64,000 bases of DNA from Streptomyces vilmorinianum (GTDB lineage: Bacteria > Actinomycetota > Actinomycetes > Streptomycetales > Streptomycetaceae). Shown here in pieces: positions 23,539-32,714 of the stretch. Position numbers and translations under genes: made by a program. Below the pieces are notes generated by a model. That model was not told the origin of the DNA. It ran no database searches and saw only the letters and a list, made by a program, of their open reading frames with translations. Each line of letters starts with the position of its first letter. The first letter of the stretch is position 1. The DNA lies in contig NZ_CP040244.1 of assembly GCF_005517195.1 (NCBI RefSeq), positions 6,528,001 to 6,592,000 on the forward strand. The letters run 5' to 3'.

Positions 23539-25822
23539 CCCCTGGGCCGGTGAGCCGGAGTCCACGGACACGGCCTCCGCCCCGCCCGCCCCACCCGCCA
23601 CCCCCCGGGACCCCTGGTCCCCACCCCCGTCCGACCAGGACACCCTCTGGCGCTGGGCAGGCACGACCACCCCGGCCCCACCCACCACCCTCCGAACCGG
23701 CACCGCCCCACCTCCGGCGTGGACCGCACAGCCCGCGGGGCGGGACGAGCTGCGGCCTCCGGCCGTGGCCGGCACGCCCTACGCCGACTCCGCCGGGACC
23801 GGCGCGGCGCGGGACGCGCTGGGGGCTCCGGCCGGGGGCAGCGCCCGGCCGTCAGCCCCCGGTCCGGCCACCGCCCGCAGCCCGCAGCCCGTTTCGGACA
23901 CGCCGTACGGCGCCTCCGCCGGGGCGGCCGCGGCGCGGGGCGGGACCTCCACGCCCACCGCGTGGGCCGAGCAGGCCGCGGCTACGCCGGGCCGCGCGCC
24001 GACGGAACGGCCGTGCCCCGCCGGGACCGCCACCCCCACGGCGCCGGCCGAGCAGCCCGCAGGGCGGGACACGCTGCGGCCTCCGGTCGCGGACGGCGCC
24101 CGGCCGGGAGTCACCGGGCCGGGCACCGCCCGCGGCCCGCAGGGCGGGGCCGACGGGCGGAGTATGGCGCGCGTGCGGCGGGCCGGGGCCGGGGGGTTTC
24201 TCGTGCGGGCCGCGGCCGTGACCGCGGGGCTGACCGCCGCCGGGGCGGTGCTCGGGCTCGTGCGGGATCAGATCCTGGCGCAGCTCTTCGGCGCCGGCGC
24301 GGAGACCGACGCGTTCCTGGTCGCCTGGACCGTGCCGGAGTTCGCCTCGACGCTGCTCATCGAGGACGCGATGGCGCTGATCCTCGTGCCCGCGTTCAGC
24401 CGCGCCCTGACCCGGCGCGGCGCCGTCCGAGCCCTCGTACGCTCCACGCTCCCCCGGCTCGCGCTCACCGTGAGCGCCCTCGCCGGGCTCCTCGTCATCG
24501 CCGCGCCGCTGCTCGTCGCCGCGCTCGCGCCCGGTCTTCCCGACCCGCAGCTCGCCGTCGACTGCACCCGGCTGACCGCGACCTGCGTCCTGACCTTCGC
24601 CCTCGCCGGCTACTGCTCGGCCGCCCTGCGCGCCCACGGCTCCTTCCTGCCGCCGGCCGCCATCTACGTCGCGTACAACATCGGGATCATCGGCACGATG
24701 GTGGTGCTGCGCGAGCCCTTCGGCGTACGGGCGGCCGCCGCCGGGGTCGCCGTCGGCGGCGTGCTGATGGTCGCGGTCCAAGCCCCGTACCTCCTCCGGG
24801 AGTTGCGCAGCCAGCGGCCGGCGCCGGCGACGCCGAAGGAGGCGCCGGCCGCCACGGGCGACGGCCGGCTCCTCTTCCTCGGACTCATCGCCCCGGTCAT
24901 CGCCTTCACGGTCTCCCGCCAGTCCCAGATCCTCATCGAGCGCTTCCTCGCCTCGCCCCTCCCCGCCGGCGCCATCTCGCATCTGAACTACGCGCAGAAG
25001 GTCGCGCAGATGCCGATGATCCTCTCCCTGATGCTCTGCACGGTCAGCTTCCCCGTCGTCGCCCGCGCGATGGCGGCGGGCGACACGGACGGCGCGCGCC
25101 GCCGCGTCGAACGGGATCTGCTGCTCGCCGCCGTCGTCGTCCTCATCGGCGCCTCGATCGTGATCGCCGCCGCCCCGCAGATCGTCGAAGTCCTCTTCCA
25201 GCGCGGCGCGTTCGACCACGCCGACACCGCCGCGACCGCCGCCGTGATGCGCGTCTACGCCCTCGGCCTGCTCGGCCAGACGATGGTCGGCACCCTGGTC
25301 CGCTGCTACTTCTCGGCCGCGCGCCCCCTCTGGTACCCGGCCGCCGCCATGGCCGCCGGACTCGCCGTCACCGCCGTCGCCGGGGTCGCCGGCGCTCGGC
25401 TGTGGGGCGCCGTCGGCATCGCCGCCGCCAACGCCCTCGGGATCACGCTGACCGCCGTACTGATGCTGCTCGGCGCCCGCCGCCAGTCCATCCCGGTCCG
25501 TATCCGCTACCTCGGCGAGGGGACGCTGCGGCTGGCCACCGCCGCCGCCTGGGCCACCGGCGCCGGCTGGCTCTGCTCGTTCCTGATCGGCAACGCGGTC
25601 CTCTCCCTCGCCGTCGCGAGCCTGGTCACCGTCTCCGTCTTCCTGCTCTTCGTCGCCTGCGCCGCCCGTGCGCCGGACATCCCGCCCCTCACCCGTACCG
25701 CATCACGAAGGCTCGCCCATGCCCGTTGCCACGGCGCCCCGCACCGCCGCGATTCGCCGACTGCTGCCGAAGCCGCCCCCGTGGGTGGTGATGTACCACT
25801 CGATCGCCGACGCCACGGATGA
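23531..25822 (+). CDS. MurJ/Wzx-type lipid-linked oligosaccharide flippase
   Basis: 763 residues if started at GTG 23531. The first about 211 residues are a Pro/Ala/Arg-rich cytosolic extension with internal repeats (QPAGRDELRPP, QPAGRDTLRPP). From MARVRRAGAGGF (ATG 24164) follows a MurJ/MVIN fold of about 14 TMs: RDQILAQLFGAGAETDAFLVA, SRQSQILIERFLA, ISHLNYAQKV, FQRGAFD. MurJ-family proteins flip polyprenyl-linked saccharides outward. Within this cluster a Wzx-like role on the EPS unit is more likely than lipid II. A start at 24164 would give a normal-length protein. The 3' end overlaps the next gene by 104 bases, which is odd. Confidence 0.82.
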   Translation: MRDPWAGEPESTDTASAPPAPPATPRDPWSPPPSDQDTLWRWAGTTTPAPPTTLRTGTAPPPAWTAQPAGRDELRPPAVAGTPYADSAGTGAARDALGAPAGGSARPSAPGPATARSPQPVSDTPYGASAGAAAARGGTSTPTAWAEQAAATPGRAPTERPCPAGTATPTAPAEQPAGRDTLRPPVADGARPGVTGPGTARGPQGGADGRSMARVRRAGAGGFLVRAAAVTAGLTAAGAVLGLVRDQILAQLFGAGAETDAFLVAWTVPEFASTLLIEDAMALILVPAFSRALTRRGAVRALVRSTLPRLALTVSALAGLLVIAAPLLVAALAPGLPDPQLAVDCTRLTATCVLTFALAGYCSAALRAHGSFLPPAAIYVAYNIGIIGTMVVLREPFGVRAAAAGVAVGGVLMVAVQAPYLLRELRSQRPAPATPKEAPAATGDGRLLFLGLIAPVIAFTVSRQSQILIERFLASPLPAGAISHLNYAQKVAQMPMILSLMLCTVSFPVVARAMAAGDTDGARRRVERDLLLAAVVVLIGASIVIAAAPQIVEVLFQRGAFDHADTAATAAVMRVYALGLLGQTMVGTLVRCYFSAARPLWYPAAAMAAGLAVTAVAGVAGARLWGAVGIAAANALGITLTAVLMLLGARRQSIPVRIRYLGEGTLRLATAAAWATGAGWLCSFLIGNAVLSLAVASLVTVSVFLLFVACAARAPDIPPLTRTASRRLAHARCHGAPHRRDSPTAAEAAPVGGDVPLDRRRHG

Positions 25823-26486
25823 TCCGTACCAGGTGACGGTCTCGCCGGTGCGTTTCGCCCGGCAGCTGCACTGGCTGAACGACCGTGGCCTGCGCGGAGT
25901 CTCGGTGCGCGAGCTGCTCGCCGCGACCGCCGCCGGCCGCGCCAAGGGGCTGGTCGCCCTGACCTTCGACGACGGGTACGCCGACTTCCTCGACTCGGCC
26001 CTCCCGCTGCTGCGCCGCCACGCGTTCACCGCCACCGTCTACGTCCTGCCCGGCCGTATCGGCGGCGAGAACGCCTGGGACGGCAACGGCCCGCGCAAGC
26101 CCCTGCTGTCCGAGGACGGCATCCTGCGCGCGGCCGAGGCCGGCATGGAGATCGGCTCGCACGGCCTGCGGCACGTCTCGCTCCCGTCCGTCGACGACCT
26201 GACCCTCGCCGAGGAGACCCGCCGCAGCCGCGAGCTGCTGGGGGAGATCACCGGTACGCCGGTGGACGGCTTCTGCTACCCGTACGGAGACGTCGACGCC
26301 CGCGTGATCCAGGCCGTGAAGGACGCCGGGTACCGCTACGGCTGCGCCATCGCCCCCGGCCCGCTGACCTGCGCGCACGCGCTGCCCCGCATCCACGTCG
26401 GCGAACAGGACAGCTCCTGGCGCCTCACCGCCAAGCGCGCCCTGCACCCGCTGCGCCGCCGCTGGCCCGCCGGCGCGGAGGTCTGA
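25719..26486 (+). CDS. polysaccharide deacetylase (NodB/CE4)
   Basis: 255 residues from ATG 25719 with GAAGG upstream. CE4 motifs are intact: TFDDGYADF (catalytic and metal Asp), SHGLRHVSL (H-x3-H zinc pair), and FCYPYGD, unlike the degenerate domain at 176-2563. No signal peptide or TM is obvious; the N-terminus (LPKPPPWVVMYHSIAD) enters the fold directly, so it may act on lipid-linked or cytosolic intermediates, or leave by another route. It probably removes acetyl groups from N-acetylhexosamine in the polymer. The first 104 bases overlap the flippase gene in another frame. Confidence 0.88.
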   Translation: MPVATAPRTAAIRRLLPKPPPWVVMYHSIADATDDPYQVTVSPVRFARQLHWLNDRGLRGVSVRELLAATAAGRAKGLVALTFDDGYADFLDSALPLLRRHAFTATVYVLPGRIGGENAWDGNGPRKPLLSEDGILRAAEAGMEIGSHGLRHVSLPSVDDLTLAEETRRSRELLGEITGTPVDGFCYPYGDVDARVIQAVKDAGYRYGCAIAPGPLTCAHALPRIHVGEQDSSWRLTAKRALHPLRRRWPAGAEV

Positions 26487-26492
26487 GGCCCC

Positions 26493-27626
26493 GTGAAGGT
26501 CCTGCACATCATCACCGGACTCGGCATCGGCGGCGCCGAGCAGCAACTGCGACTGCTGCTGCGCCATCTGCCCGTCCGCAGCGAGGTCGTCACGCTCACC
26601 AACCCGGGCGCGGTCGCCCGCGGTCTGGAGGCCGACGGGGTCCCGGTCGCGCATCTCGGCATGGCCGGCAACCGGGACCTCGGCGCGCTGCCCCGGCTCG
26701 CGGGGATCGTCCGCCGGGGCCGGTACGACCTCGTCCACACCCACCTGTACCGGGCCTGTGTGTACGGCAGGATCGCCGCCCGCCTCGCCGGGGTCCGTAC
26801 GGTCCTCGCCACCGAGCACTCGCTCGGCGACACCCAGATCGAGGGCAGGCCGCTCTCCGCCGGCACCCGCGCCCTCTATCTCGCCACCGAACGGCTGGGC
26901 ACCGGCACGGTCGCCGTCTCGCCCAGCGTCGCGCGTCGGCTGGAGAAGTGGGGCGTGACCCCCTCCCGTGTCCATGTCGTCCCCAACGGCATCGAACGGG
27001 CGCGGTTCGGCTACGACGAGGACGCGCGCCGGATGACAAGAACGGTGCTCGGTCTGCCGGAGGACGCGTTCGTCGTCGGCGGGGTGGGACGCCTCGTCCC
27101 GGGAAAGCGGTTCGACCGTCTCGTCCGGGCCGTGGCGGCGATGCCCGGGGCACGGCTGCTGCTGGTCGGCGAGGGCGAGGAGCGCGCGCGTCTGCTCGGC
27201 CTGGCCCGCGCGTGCGGTGCGGCCGACCGGGTGCTCCTCGCGGGCGCCTGCGAGGACCCGCCGTCGGTGACCTCGCAGGGCCCCGGACTGCCCGCGCTGC
27301 TCGCCGCGATGGACGTCTTCGTCTCCACCTCCCCCGACGAGTCCTTCGGGCTCGCGGTCGTCGAGGCGCTGGCCGCCGGGCTTCCGGCGCTGTACGTCGC
27401 CTGCCCCGCGATCGACGACCTGCCGCCCGACGCGGCCCCGGGAGCCCGGCGGATCGGCGCGTCCGTACCCGAACTGGTCTCGGCGCTGGGCGGCATCCGG
27501 GACGCCCGCCTCGCCCGGCTGCCGCAGCCCGCCGCTGCCCACCGCTACGACATCGCCCACAGCGCACGGCAGTTGATGTCCCTCTACGAACAGGCCGTCC
27601 ACGGCACCCCTCTCCTCGCGAAGTGA
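26493..27626 (+). CDS. GT4-family glycosyltransferase
   Basis: 377 residues from GTG 26493, six bases after the deacetylase stop. The N-terminal motif LHIITGLGIGGAEQQLRLLL and the C-terminal blocks VHVVPNGIERARF, VGRLVPGKRFDRL and FVSTSPDESFGLAVVEALAA are classic GT4. It is a second sugar-adding step of the repeat unit. An unusual loop (CEDPPSVTSQGPGLP) sits before the donor-binding helix where family members are usually shorter. The gene is in an uninterrupted operon with its neighbours. Confidence 0.88.
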   Translation: MKVLHIITGLGIGGAEQQLRLLLRHLPVRSEVVTLTNPGAVARGLEADGVPVAHLGMAGNRDLGALPRLAGIVRRGRYDLVHTHLYRACVYGRIAARLAGVRTVLATEHSLGDTQIEGRPLSAGTRALYLATERLGTGTVAVSPSVARRLEKWGVTPSRVHVVPNGIERARFGYDEDARRMTRTVLGLPEDAFVVGGVGRLVPGKRFDRLVRAVAAMPGARLLLVGEGEERARLLGLARACGAADRVLLAGACEDPPSVTSQGPGLPALLAAMDVFVSTSPDESFGLAVVEALAAGLPALYVACPAIDDLPPDAAPGARRIGASVPELVSALGGIRDARLARLPQPAAAHRYDIAHSARQLMSLYEQAVHGTPLLAK

Positions 27627-27633
27627 GACACCC

Positions 27634-28314
27634 ATGAGCTCCAGCACACTGCCCTTGCAACGCTCGCCCCTCCTGAAGGCTCTGCGCAGGCCCCGCCGCT
27701 GGTGGGTGCTGCCCGCCTCCGTGCTGATCGGCGCCACGCTCGGCGGCGGCTACGGGGTCCTGAAGACCCCGCAGTACGCGGCCACGAGTTACGTCATCGT
27801 GGTCCCCGGCGAGAAGTCCGACCCGGCCGCCGCCCTCGGCTTCGCCCAGGCGTACGGAAGGGTCGCCACCGACATCGCGGTGACCGGCGACGCGCAGGTG
27901 TGGGCCGGGGTCCCGGCCGAGACGCTGCGTTCGAGCGTGCAGGCGGCCACCTCGCCCGACGCGCCGATGATCGCCATCACCGCACGGTCGGCCAAGCCGG
28001 GCAAGGCCGTCTCCATGGCGGACGGCGTCGCCCGCGCCCTGGTCCTCGACAGCACCCACGCCGCGGCGAACACGGGTGTGAAGGTCGTCCAGTTCTCCCG
28101 GGCGACCAAGCCCACCGACCCGGTCTCCCCCTCCGCCCCGCTCTCGGCGCTGGTCGGCGGCTGCGCGGGCGGGCTGCTCGGCGGCCTGGCGCTGCTGGTG
28201 CGACCCGCGCGCTCGGCACGCGCGGAGGCCCGGCACTCGCGGCAGCCCTCCGCGGCCGCCGCGGTGCCCGGACCGGCGGCCCAGGCGCACCAGCCGGAAC
28301 CGGAGGCGGTGTGA
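27634..28314 (+). CDS. Wzz/YveK-like chain-length or membrane adaptor protein
   Basis: 226 residues. Two TM helices flank an extracytoplasmic domain: TM1 in RRWWVLPASVLIGATLGGGY (about 21-41) and TM2 near 167-190 (LSALVGGCAGGLLGGLALLV). The domain has KTPQYAATSYVIV near the start and the VVQFSRATKPTDPVSPSAP block before TM2, as in polysaccharide co-polymerases. There is no fused BY-kinase, and the C-terminal tail is a disordered Ala/Gln/Pro-rich stretch. It probably controls chain length together with the Wzy-like protein. The GTG of the next gene overlaps its stop. Confidence 0.8.
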   Translation: MSSSTLPLQRSPLLKALRRPRRWWVLPASVLIGATLGGGYGVLKTPQYAATSYVIVVPGEKSDPAAALGFAQAYGRVATDIAVTGDAQVWAGVPAETLRSSVQAATSPDAPMIAITARSAKPGKAVSMADGVARALVLDSTHAAANTGVKVVQFSRATKPTDPVSPSAPLSALVGGCAGGLLGGLALLVRPARSARAEARHSRQPSAAAAVPGPAAQAHQPEPEAV

Positions 28315-29453
28315 CGGCGGGCGGCCTGAGGAGCGAGATCTGCCGGGACGGAGCGGAGTTCGGCCGGCTCGGCGCGCGGTGGGCGTCGCTGTACGCCCGC
28401 TGCTCGACGGCCACCCCGTTCCAGTCCCACTCCTGGCTGCACTCCTGGTGGGTCTCGTACGGGACGCCGGGCGCGCTGCGCGTGGTGCTCGTACGGCGCG
28501 AGGACGGCGAACTGGTCGCCGCCGCGCCCCTGATGCGCGCCCGCGGCCCGCTCCCGGTCCTCACCCAGCTCGGCGGCGCGATCACCGACTTCACCGACGT
28601 CCTGCTCGACGACGCGTGCCCGCAGGCCGCGCCCGCGCTGGCCCGGGCGCTGGCGCGGGCGGCCCGGGGCGCGGTGATCGATCTGCGCGAGGTGCGGCCG
28701 GGGGCGGCGGCGGAGCGGGTCTTCGCCGGCTGGCGCGGCCCGCGCCGGCGGCTGGCCGACTCGCTCTGCCTGGAGCTGCCCGCGGTGCCGATGGACGCCC
28801 TGCTCGAACGGATCCCGTCGGGGAAGGCCCAGCGGGTGCGCGCCAAACTGCGCAAGCTGGACGCGCTCGGCATCGACGAGCACATCGTGACCGGTGAGGA
28901 GGTGCCGGCCGCCCTCGAACGGCTGCTGAAGCTCCATCAGCTTCAGTGGCAGGGGCGGGGCGTGACCGTGGAGCACACCAGCGACCGGTTCGCGCAGCAT
29001 CTGGCGCGGGCCGTGCGGCCGATGGTCGAGTGCGGGGACGCGCGGGTGACCGAGTTCCGGCTCGCCGGTGACGTCGTCGCGGCCGATCTGACACTGATGT
29101 CGCCGCGGCTCGCGGGCGGGTATCTGTACGGGGCGGATCCCGTGCTGCGCGCGCGGAAGATCGACGTGGCGACGATGCTGCTGCGGCACGGGGCCCGGGA
29201 GACCAGCGCGAGCGGGCGGGCCACGCTGAGCATGCTGCGGGGCACCGAACCGTACAAGCAGCACTGGCGGCCGGAGACCGTCCCGAACCAGCGGCTGATA
29301 CTGGCGGCGGGGCCGGGTACGGCTCCACTGCTGTGGCTGCGGGCGGGCGCGGCGAACGGGCGGCGCTGGGCGGCCCGGCAGACGCGGGAGCGGGCCTGGG
29401 TGGGGCGGGCGGTGAGCCGGCTGCCGGGACGGACGAACGGCGGCGGAGGATGA
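28311..29453 (+). CDS. GNAT-fold acetyltransferase (CelD/BcsL or FemAB-like)
   Basis: 380 residues from GTG 28311 (GTGA overlap). The architecture matches the double-GNAT CelD/FemAB-like group seen in polysaccharide clusters. An N-terminal half has FQSHSWLHSWWVSYG and LTQLGGAITDFTDVLL. A central RAKLRKLDALG helix follows. The C-terminal acyl-CoA-binding half has RLAGDVVAADLTLMSPRLAG, GYLYGADPVLRARKIDVATM and LSMLRGTEPYKQHW. It probably acylates sugars of the polymer. The TGA lies inside a perfect hairpin terminator, ending this operon before the convergent GH26-like gene. Confidence 0.8.
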   Translation: MTAGGLRSEICRDGAEFGRLGARWASLYARCSTATPFQSHSWLHSWWVSYGTPGALRVVLVRREDGELVAAAPLMRARGPLPVLTQLGGAITDFTDVLLDDACPQAAPALARALARAARGAVIDLREVRPGAAAERVFAGWRGPRRRLADSLCLELPAVPMDALLERIPSGKAQRVRAKLRKLDALGIDEHIVTGEEVPAALERLLKLHQLQWQGRGVTVEHTSDRFAQHLARAVRPMVECGDARVTEFRLAGDVVAADLTLMSPRLAGGYLYGADPVLRARKIDVATMLLRHGARETSASGRATLSMLRGTEPYKQHWRPETVPNQRLILAAGPGTAPLLWLRAGAANGRRWAARQTRERAWVGRAVSRLPGRTNGGGG

Positions 29454-29469
29454 GCTCCTCCGCCGCCGT
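29437..29469. terminator. bidirectional terminator, 14-bp stem
   Basis: ACGGCGGCGGAGGA (29437-29450) pairs perfectly with TCCTCCGCCGCCGT (29456-29469) around TGAGC, which includes the stop codon of the GNAT gene. Confidence 0.8.
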
Positions 29470-29500
29470 GGGGGGGCGACTTCTTCGGTGACCTGGGAGG

Positions 29501-31258
29501 TCAGAAGGGCCAGACGCCGTTCAGCATCTCCTTCCAGCCGTCGCTGGTGCTGACGATGTCGCTCTTGTCCACGGTGTCGACCTTCCCCGTGGGAACGCAG
29601 ACGGGTCCGCCGATCCAGCTCTCGACCCACGAACCGAGGTTCACGGTCCAGCAGTCCGGCTTCGGCTCGGGCTTCGGCTCGGGCTTGGGCTCGGGCTTCG
29701 GCTCGGGCTTGGGTTCCGGCTTGGGCTCGGGCTTCGGTTCCGGCTTGGGCTCGGGCTTCGGCTCGGGCTTGGGTTCCGGCTTGGGCTCGGGCTTGGGCTC
29801 GGGCTTCGGCTCGGGCTTGGGCTCGGGCTTCGGCTCGGGCTTGGGCTCGGGCTTGGGCTCGGGCTTCGGCTCGGGCTTCGGCTCCGGCTTGGGCTCGGGC
29901 TTCGGTTCCGGCTTGGGCTCGGGCTTCGGTTCCGGCTTGGGCTCGGGGATTGTGGGGACCTCGGGAGCATCCGGCTCCATCGGCTCCTCGGGCTCCACGG
30001 GCTCTTCCGGCTCATCGGGCTCCGTCGGCTCGTCGGGAGCCTCAGGCACCTCGGGGATCTCGGGGATCTCAGGGATCTCAGGGATCTCAGGGATCTCAGG
30101 GAACTCGGGGAAGTCGGGGAAGTCGGGGAAGTCCGGCTCCGTCGGCTCCTCGGGAACCTCCGGTACCTCGGGAACCTCAGGCTCCGTCGGCTCCGTCGGC
30201 TCCGTCGGCTCCGTCGGCTCCTCGGGAACCTCCGGTACCTCCGGAGCATCCGGCTCGAGGCCGGCGAGCATCTGCCGGAACACCTGCGACGACTTCGGGT
30301 TGTCGTCGCACTGCCAGACGCCGTGCGGGCAGTAGTCCGTGATCGTGTGATACAGCGGCTTGTGCTCGTTCATCCATTCGAGCATCCGCCGCATGTAGAC
30401 GGCGTTGTCCCCGTTCCGGAAGAGTCCCCATTCCGGATAGGAGATCTCCTTGCCGTGCTCGGCCGCGAATTCCACCTGCTTCCGCAGCCCGTACGGCTCG
30501 TTGACGTGCTGGTCGAAACTGGAGCCCGGCGGCTGGTCGTACGAATCCATGCCGATGATGTCGACCACGTCGTCACCCGGATAGCATTCCGTCCACGGAA
30601 TGGCGTCCCTCCCCCGGCTCGGATTGAAGTCGAAGCGGAACTTCTCTCCGGGAACGGAGCGCATCGCGGTGACGATCCGGGTCCAGTATTTCTTCCAGGC
30701 CGTGGGATCCGGCGCGCACCGATGGGTGTACGTCGTGCCGTTCATCTCCCAGCCGAGGACGATGACGGTGTCGTTCGCCTTCAGGCCGACCAGCCGCTCG
30801 GCCAGCGTCCGGAAGTGATGGTCGTAGTACCCCGCCGCGCCGAGCTGGAGCTGGCGGCGGACCTCGTAGTCCGAGACCCCGGCCTCGTTCCGCTCCAGCA
30901 TCGGCACGTTCAGGACGAACAGCCGGTCGGCCCGCTCGTTGCGCCACTTCGCCCAGGCGTCCAGGAAGCCCGGAGGGCTCTCGATGTTCGACCAGAGGTC
31001 GCCGGGGAGGTACGTGTGGCCGACCCGGAGCTCCTGCCCGCCGAGCCACCGCTCCAGCTGACCGATCCGGCCGACACCCTCCGGTCCCGACTGGAGGAAC
31101 GCGCCCAGTGCGGTGGACAGAGTCGGAGCGGGGTCCCGGGTCGTTACGGATTCGGCGGCGTGAGCCGGCGAGGACAGCACGACCGAACCCGATGCGAGGA
31201 GACCTGCGGTGAACACCCCCAGCCAGGCTCTCGACGTTCTCCGCTTTCGGTTGGCCAT
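29501..31258 (-). CDS. secreted GH26-like hydrolase with PE- and EPKP-repeat tail
   Basis: 585 residues from ATG 31258 with GAAGGAG upstream. Signal peptide 1-35 (SSPAHAAES), then a GH26-like barrel (about 45-333) with GWEMNGT (E171) and SYPEWGLF (E276). From about 337 come acidic P-E-x repeats (PEVPEVPEEP, PEIPEIPEIP), then a run of EPKP units (about 437-535), and finally a distinct 50-residue C-terminal domain with two Cys and several Trp (CWTVNLGSWVESWIGG). The alternating Glu/Lys tail should be a long, stiff, net-neutral spacer. The end domain may bind wall or glycan. It is a paralogue of the protein at 10079-11077 and probably trims the cluster's polymer. Confidence 0.82.
   Translation of the reverse strand: MANRKRRTSRAWLGVFTAGLLASGSVVLSSPAHAAESVTTRDPAPTLSTALGAFLQSGPEGVGRIGQLERWLGGQELRVGHTYLPGDLWSNIESPPGFLDAWAKWRNERADRLFVLNVPMLERNEAGVSDYEVRRQLQLGAAGYYDHHFRTLAERLVGLKANDTVIVLGWEMNGTTYTHRCAPDPTAWKKYWTRIVTAMRSVPGEKFRFDFNPSRGRDAIPWTECYPGDDVVDIIGMDSYDQPPGSSFDQHVNEPYGLRKQVEFAAEHGKEISYPEWGLFRNGDNAVYMRRMLEWMNEHKPLYHTITDYCPHGVWQCDDNPKSSQVFRQMLAGLEPDAPEVPEVPEEPTEPTEPTEPTEPEVPEVPEVPEEPTEPDFPDFPDFPEFPEIPEIPEIPEIPEIPEVPEAPDEPTEPDEPEEPVEPEEPMEPDAPEVPTIPEPKPEPKPEPKPEPKPEPKPEPKPEPKPEPKPEPKPEPKPEPKPEPKPEPKPEPKPEPKPEPKPEPKPEPKPEPKPEPKPEPKPEPKPEPKPEPKPDCWTVNLGSWVESWIGGPVCVPTGKVDTVDKSDIVSTSDGWKEMLNGVWPF
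29654..30250 (-). repeat. imperfect short tandem repeats encoding the PE and EPKP tails
   Basis: 29654-29950 consists of 12-bp units encoding EPKP with synonymous variation in the third bases. 29951-30250 encodes degenerate 9-bp P-E-x units. The unit number is likely to vary and short-read assembly here may be unreliable. Confidence 0.9.
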
Positions 31259-31415
31259 GGCCACTCCTTCACTCTCTGCGCCTCTTGATGATCCGTCAAT
31301 CCGATACTCAGAAAGTATTCCTAATAAGCCGACCGTGAACTCGGCTCCGATCTGATCAGTAGTCCATTGGTGTATTTCATCGCCCAGTTGGGGCACCCGA
31401 GATCAAGGACATGCC

Positions 31416-32714
31416 GTGCCGAGCTTTGACACCCGCGTCCCCGCCGTGCTCGTGCGGCTCGACCGGAACCCTTTTCATCACGGCACGCTCGGCGCCGCGC
31501 GGTCCCTGGGAAGAGCGGGCATTCCGGTCCACGCCGTCCTGGAATCGCTCACCAGTCCGGCCGCCCGCTCCCGCTACGTCCACGGCGTCCATCTGCGTCC
31601 GGCCACCGCCTCCCCCGCCGACCTCGCCCGCCTCCTGCTGCGGCTCTCCGACGAGATGGCCGCCGCCCCCGCGCTCCTGGTGCCCCTGGACGACGTCAGC
31701 GCCCTCGCCCTGGCCGCCGCCCGCGCCGAGCTGACGGGCCGCTACCTCCTGCCCGAGCAGTCGTCCGAGCAGCTCGCGCGGGTGGCCGACAAGGCCGCCC
31801 TCGCGGAGACCTGCCGTGCGCTCTCCCTCCCCCACCCCCGTACCGAGATCCCCGACAGCGCCGACGAGGCTGCCGCGCTGGCCTGGTCGCTCGGGCTGCC
31901 GGTCGTCGCCAAGTGGAGCCGCCCCTGGCTGCTCCCGGCCGGCAGCGGGCTGCGCAGTACCTCGATCGTGCGTTCGCTCGCCGAGGTCCGTGAGCTGTAC
32001 GCCCGTACGCCCGAGGCCGGCAGCCGCCTGTTGCTCCAGCGGCTCCTGCCGCCGGGGCGCGACCTGGACTGGTTCTTCCACGGGTACGCGGACTCCGCCG
32101 GGCGCTGCTCGGCCGGGGCCACCGGGCGCAAGGAGCGGTCGTGGCCGGACGGGGCCGGGCTCACGGCCGTCGGCCGCTGGACCGCGAACCCGGTGATCGA
32201 GCGGACGGCCGGCGAGCTGCTGGCCGCGCTCGGCTACCGGGGCGTGTTCGACCTGGACTTCCGCCTCGACCGCTCCACCGGCGCGTACCACCTGCTCGAC
32301 TTCAACCCGCGGCCCGGCGCCCAGTTCCGGCTCTTCGCGGACGCGGGCGGGCTCGACGTCGTCCGCGCGATGCACCTGGACCTCACCGGACGCCCCGTCC
32401 CGGCGCACTCCCCCTCGTACGGCCGCCGGTTCGTGGTCGAGAACTACGCGGCGCTGTCCGTGCTCGCCTCTCCCCGCAGGCGGTACGCGGCGGAGCCCGG
32501 CGCCTCGCGAGGGCGGACCGAGACGGCCTGGTTCGCCGCCGACGACCTCGCGCCCGCGCTCGCCATGGCCCGCGCCTGGCTCTCCCACGCCCTGCGCAGG
32601 GGGCTGGTGACGATCCGTCGACTTGTTCTCGGGTCCGGCCGACGCCCGCGCGCGGTGACGCCCGTGGCGCCCCCGGCGGCCCGTACCCCCTCCCGGCAGA
32701 TGAACCGACGATGA
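31416..32714 (+). CDS. ATP-grasp domain ligase
   Basis: 432 residues from GTG 31416. It has a pre-ATP-grasp Rossmann region (VPAVLVRLDRNPFHHGTLGA), a lysine-containing nucleotide loop (LPVVAKWSRPWLLPAGSGLR), and the metal-binding FDLDFRLDRSTGAYHLLDFN with NPRPG. This family joins a carboxylate to an amine or amino acid using ATP. It opens a second operon that continues into an FAD enzyme (ATGA overlap) on the far side of the GH26-like gene. The two may modify sugars or attach amino acids to the polymer. The substrate is unknown, and the link to the EPS operon is inference from position. Confidence 0.82.
   Translation: MPSFDTRVPAVLVRLDRNPFHHGTLGAARSLGRAGIPVHAVLESLTSPAARSRYVHGVHLRPATASPADLARLLLRLSDEMAAAPALLVPLDDVSALALAAARAELTGRYLLPEQSSEQLARVADKAALAETCRALSLPHPRTEIPDSADEAAALAWSLGLPVVAKWSRPWLLPAGSGLRSTSIVRSLAEVRELYARTPEAGSRLLLQRLLPPGRDLDWFFHGYADSAGRCSAGATGRKERSWPDGAGLTAVGRWTANPVIERTAGELLAALGYRGVFDLDFRLDRSTGAYHLLDFNPRPGAQFRLFADAGGLDVVRAMHLDLTGRPVPAHSPSYGRRFVVENYAALSVLASPRRRYAAEPGASRGRTETAWFAADDLAPALAMARAWLSHALRRGLVTIRRLVLGSGRRPRAVTPVAPPAARTPSRQMNRR

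Noticed and set aside
29654..30250. Dense short repeats resembling a non-coding satellite
   Set aside because: The frame stays open on the minus strand and encodes EPKP and PE repeats between two plausible domains.
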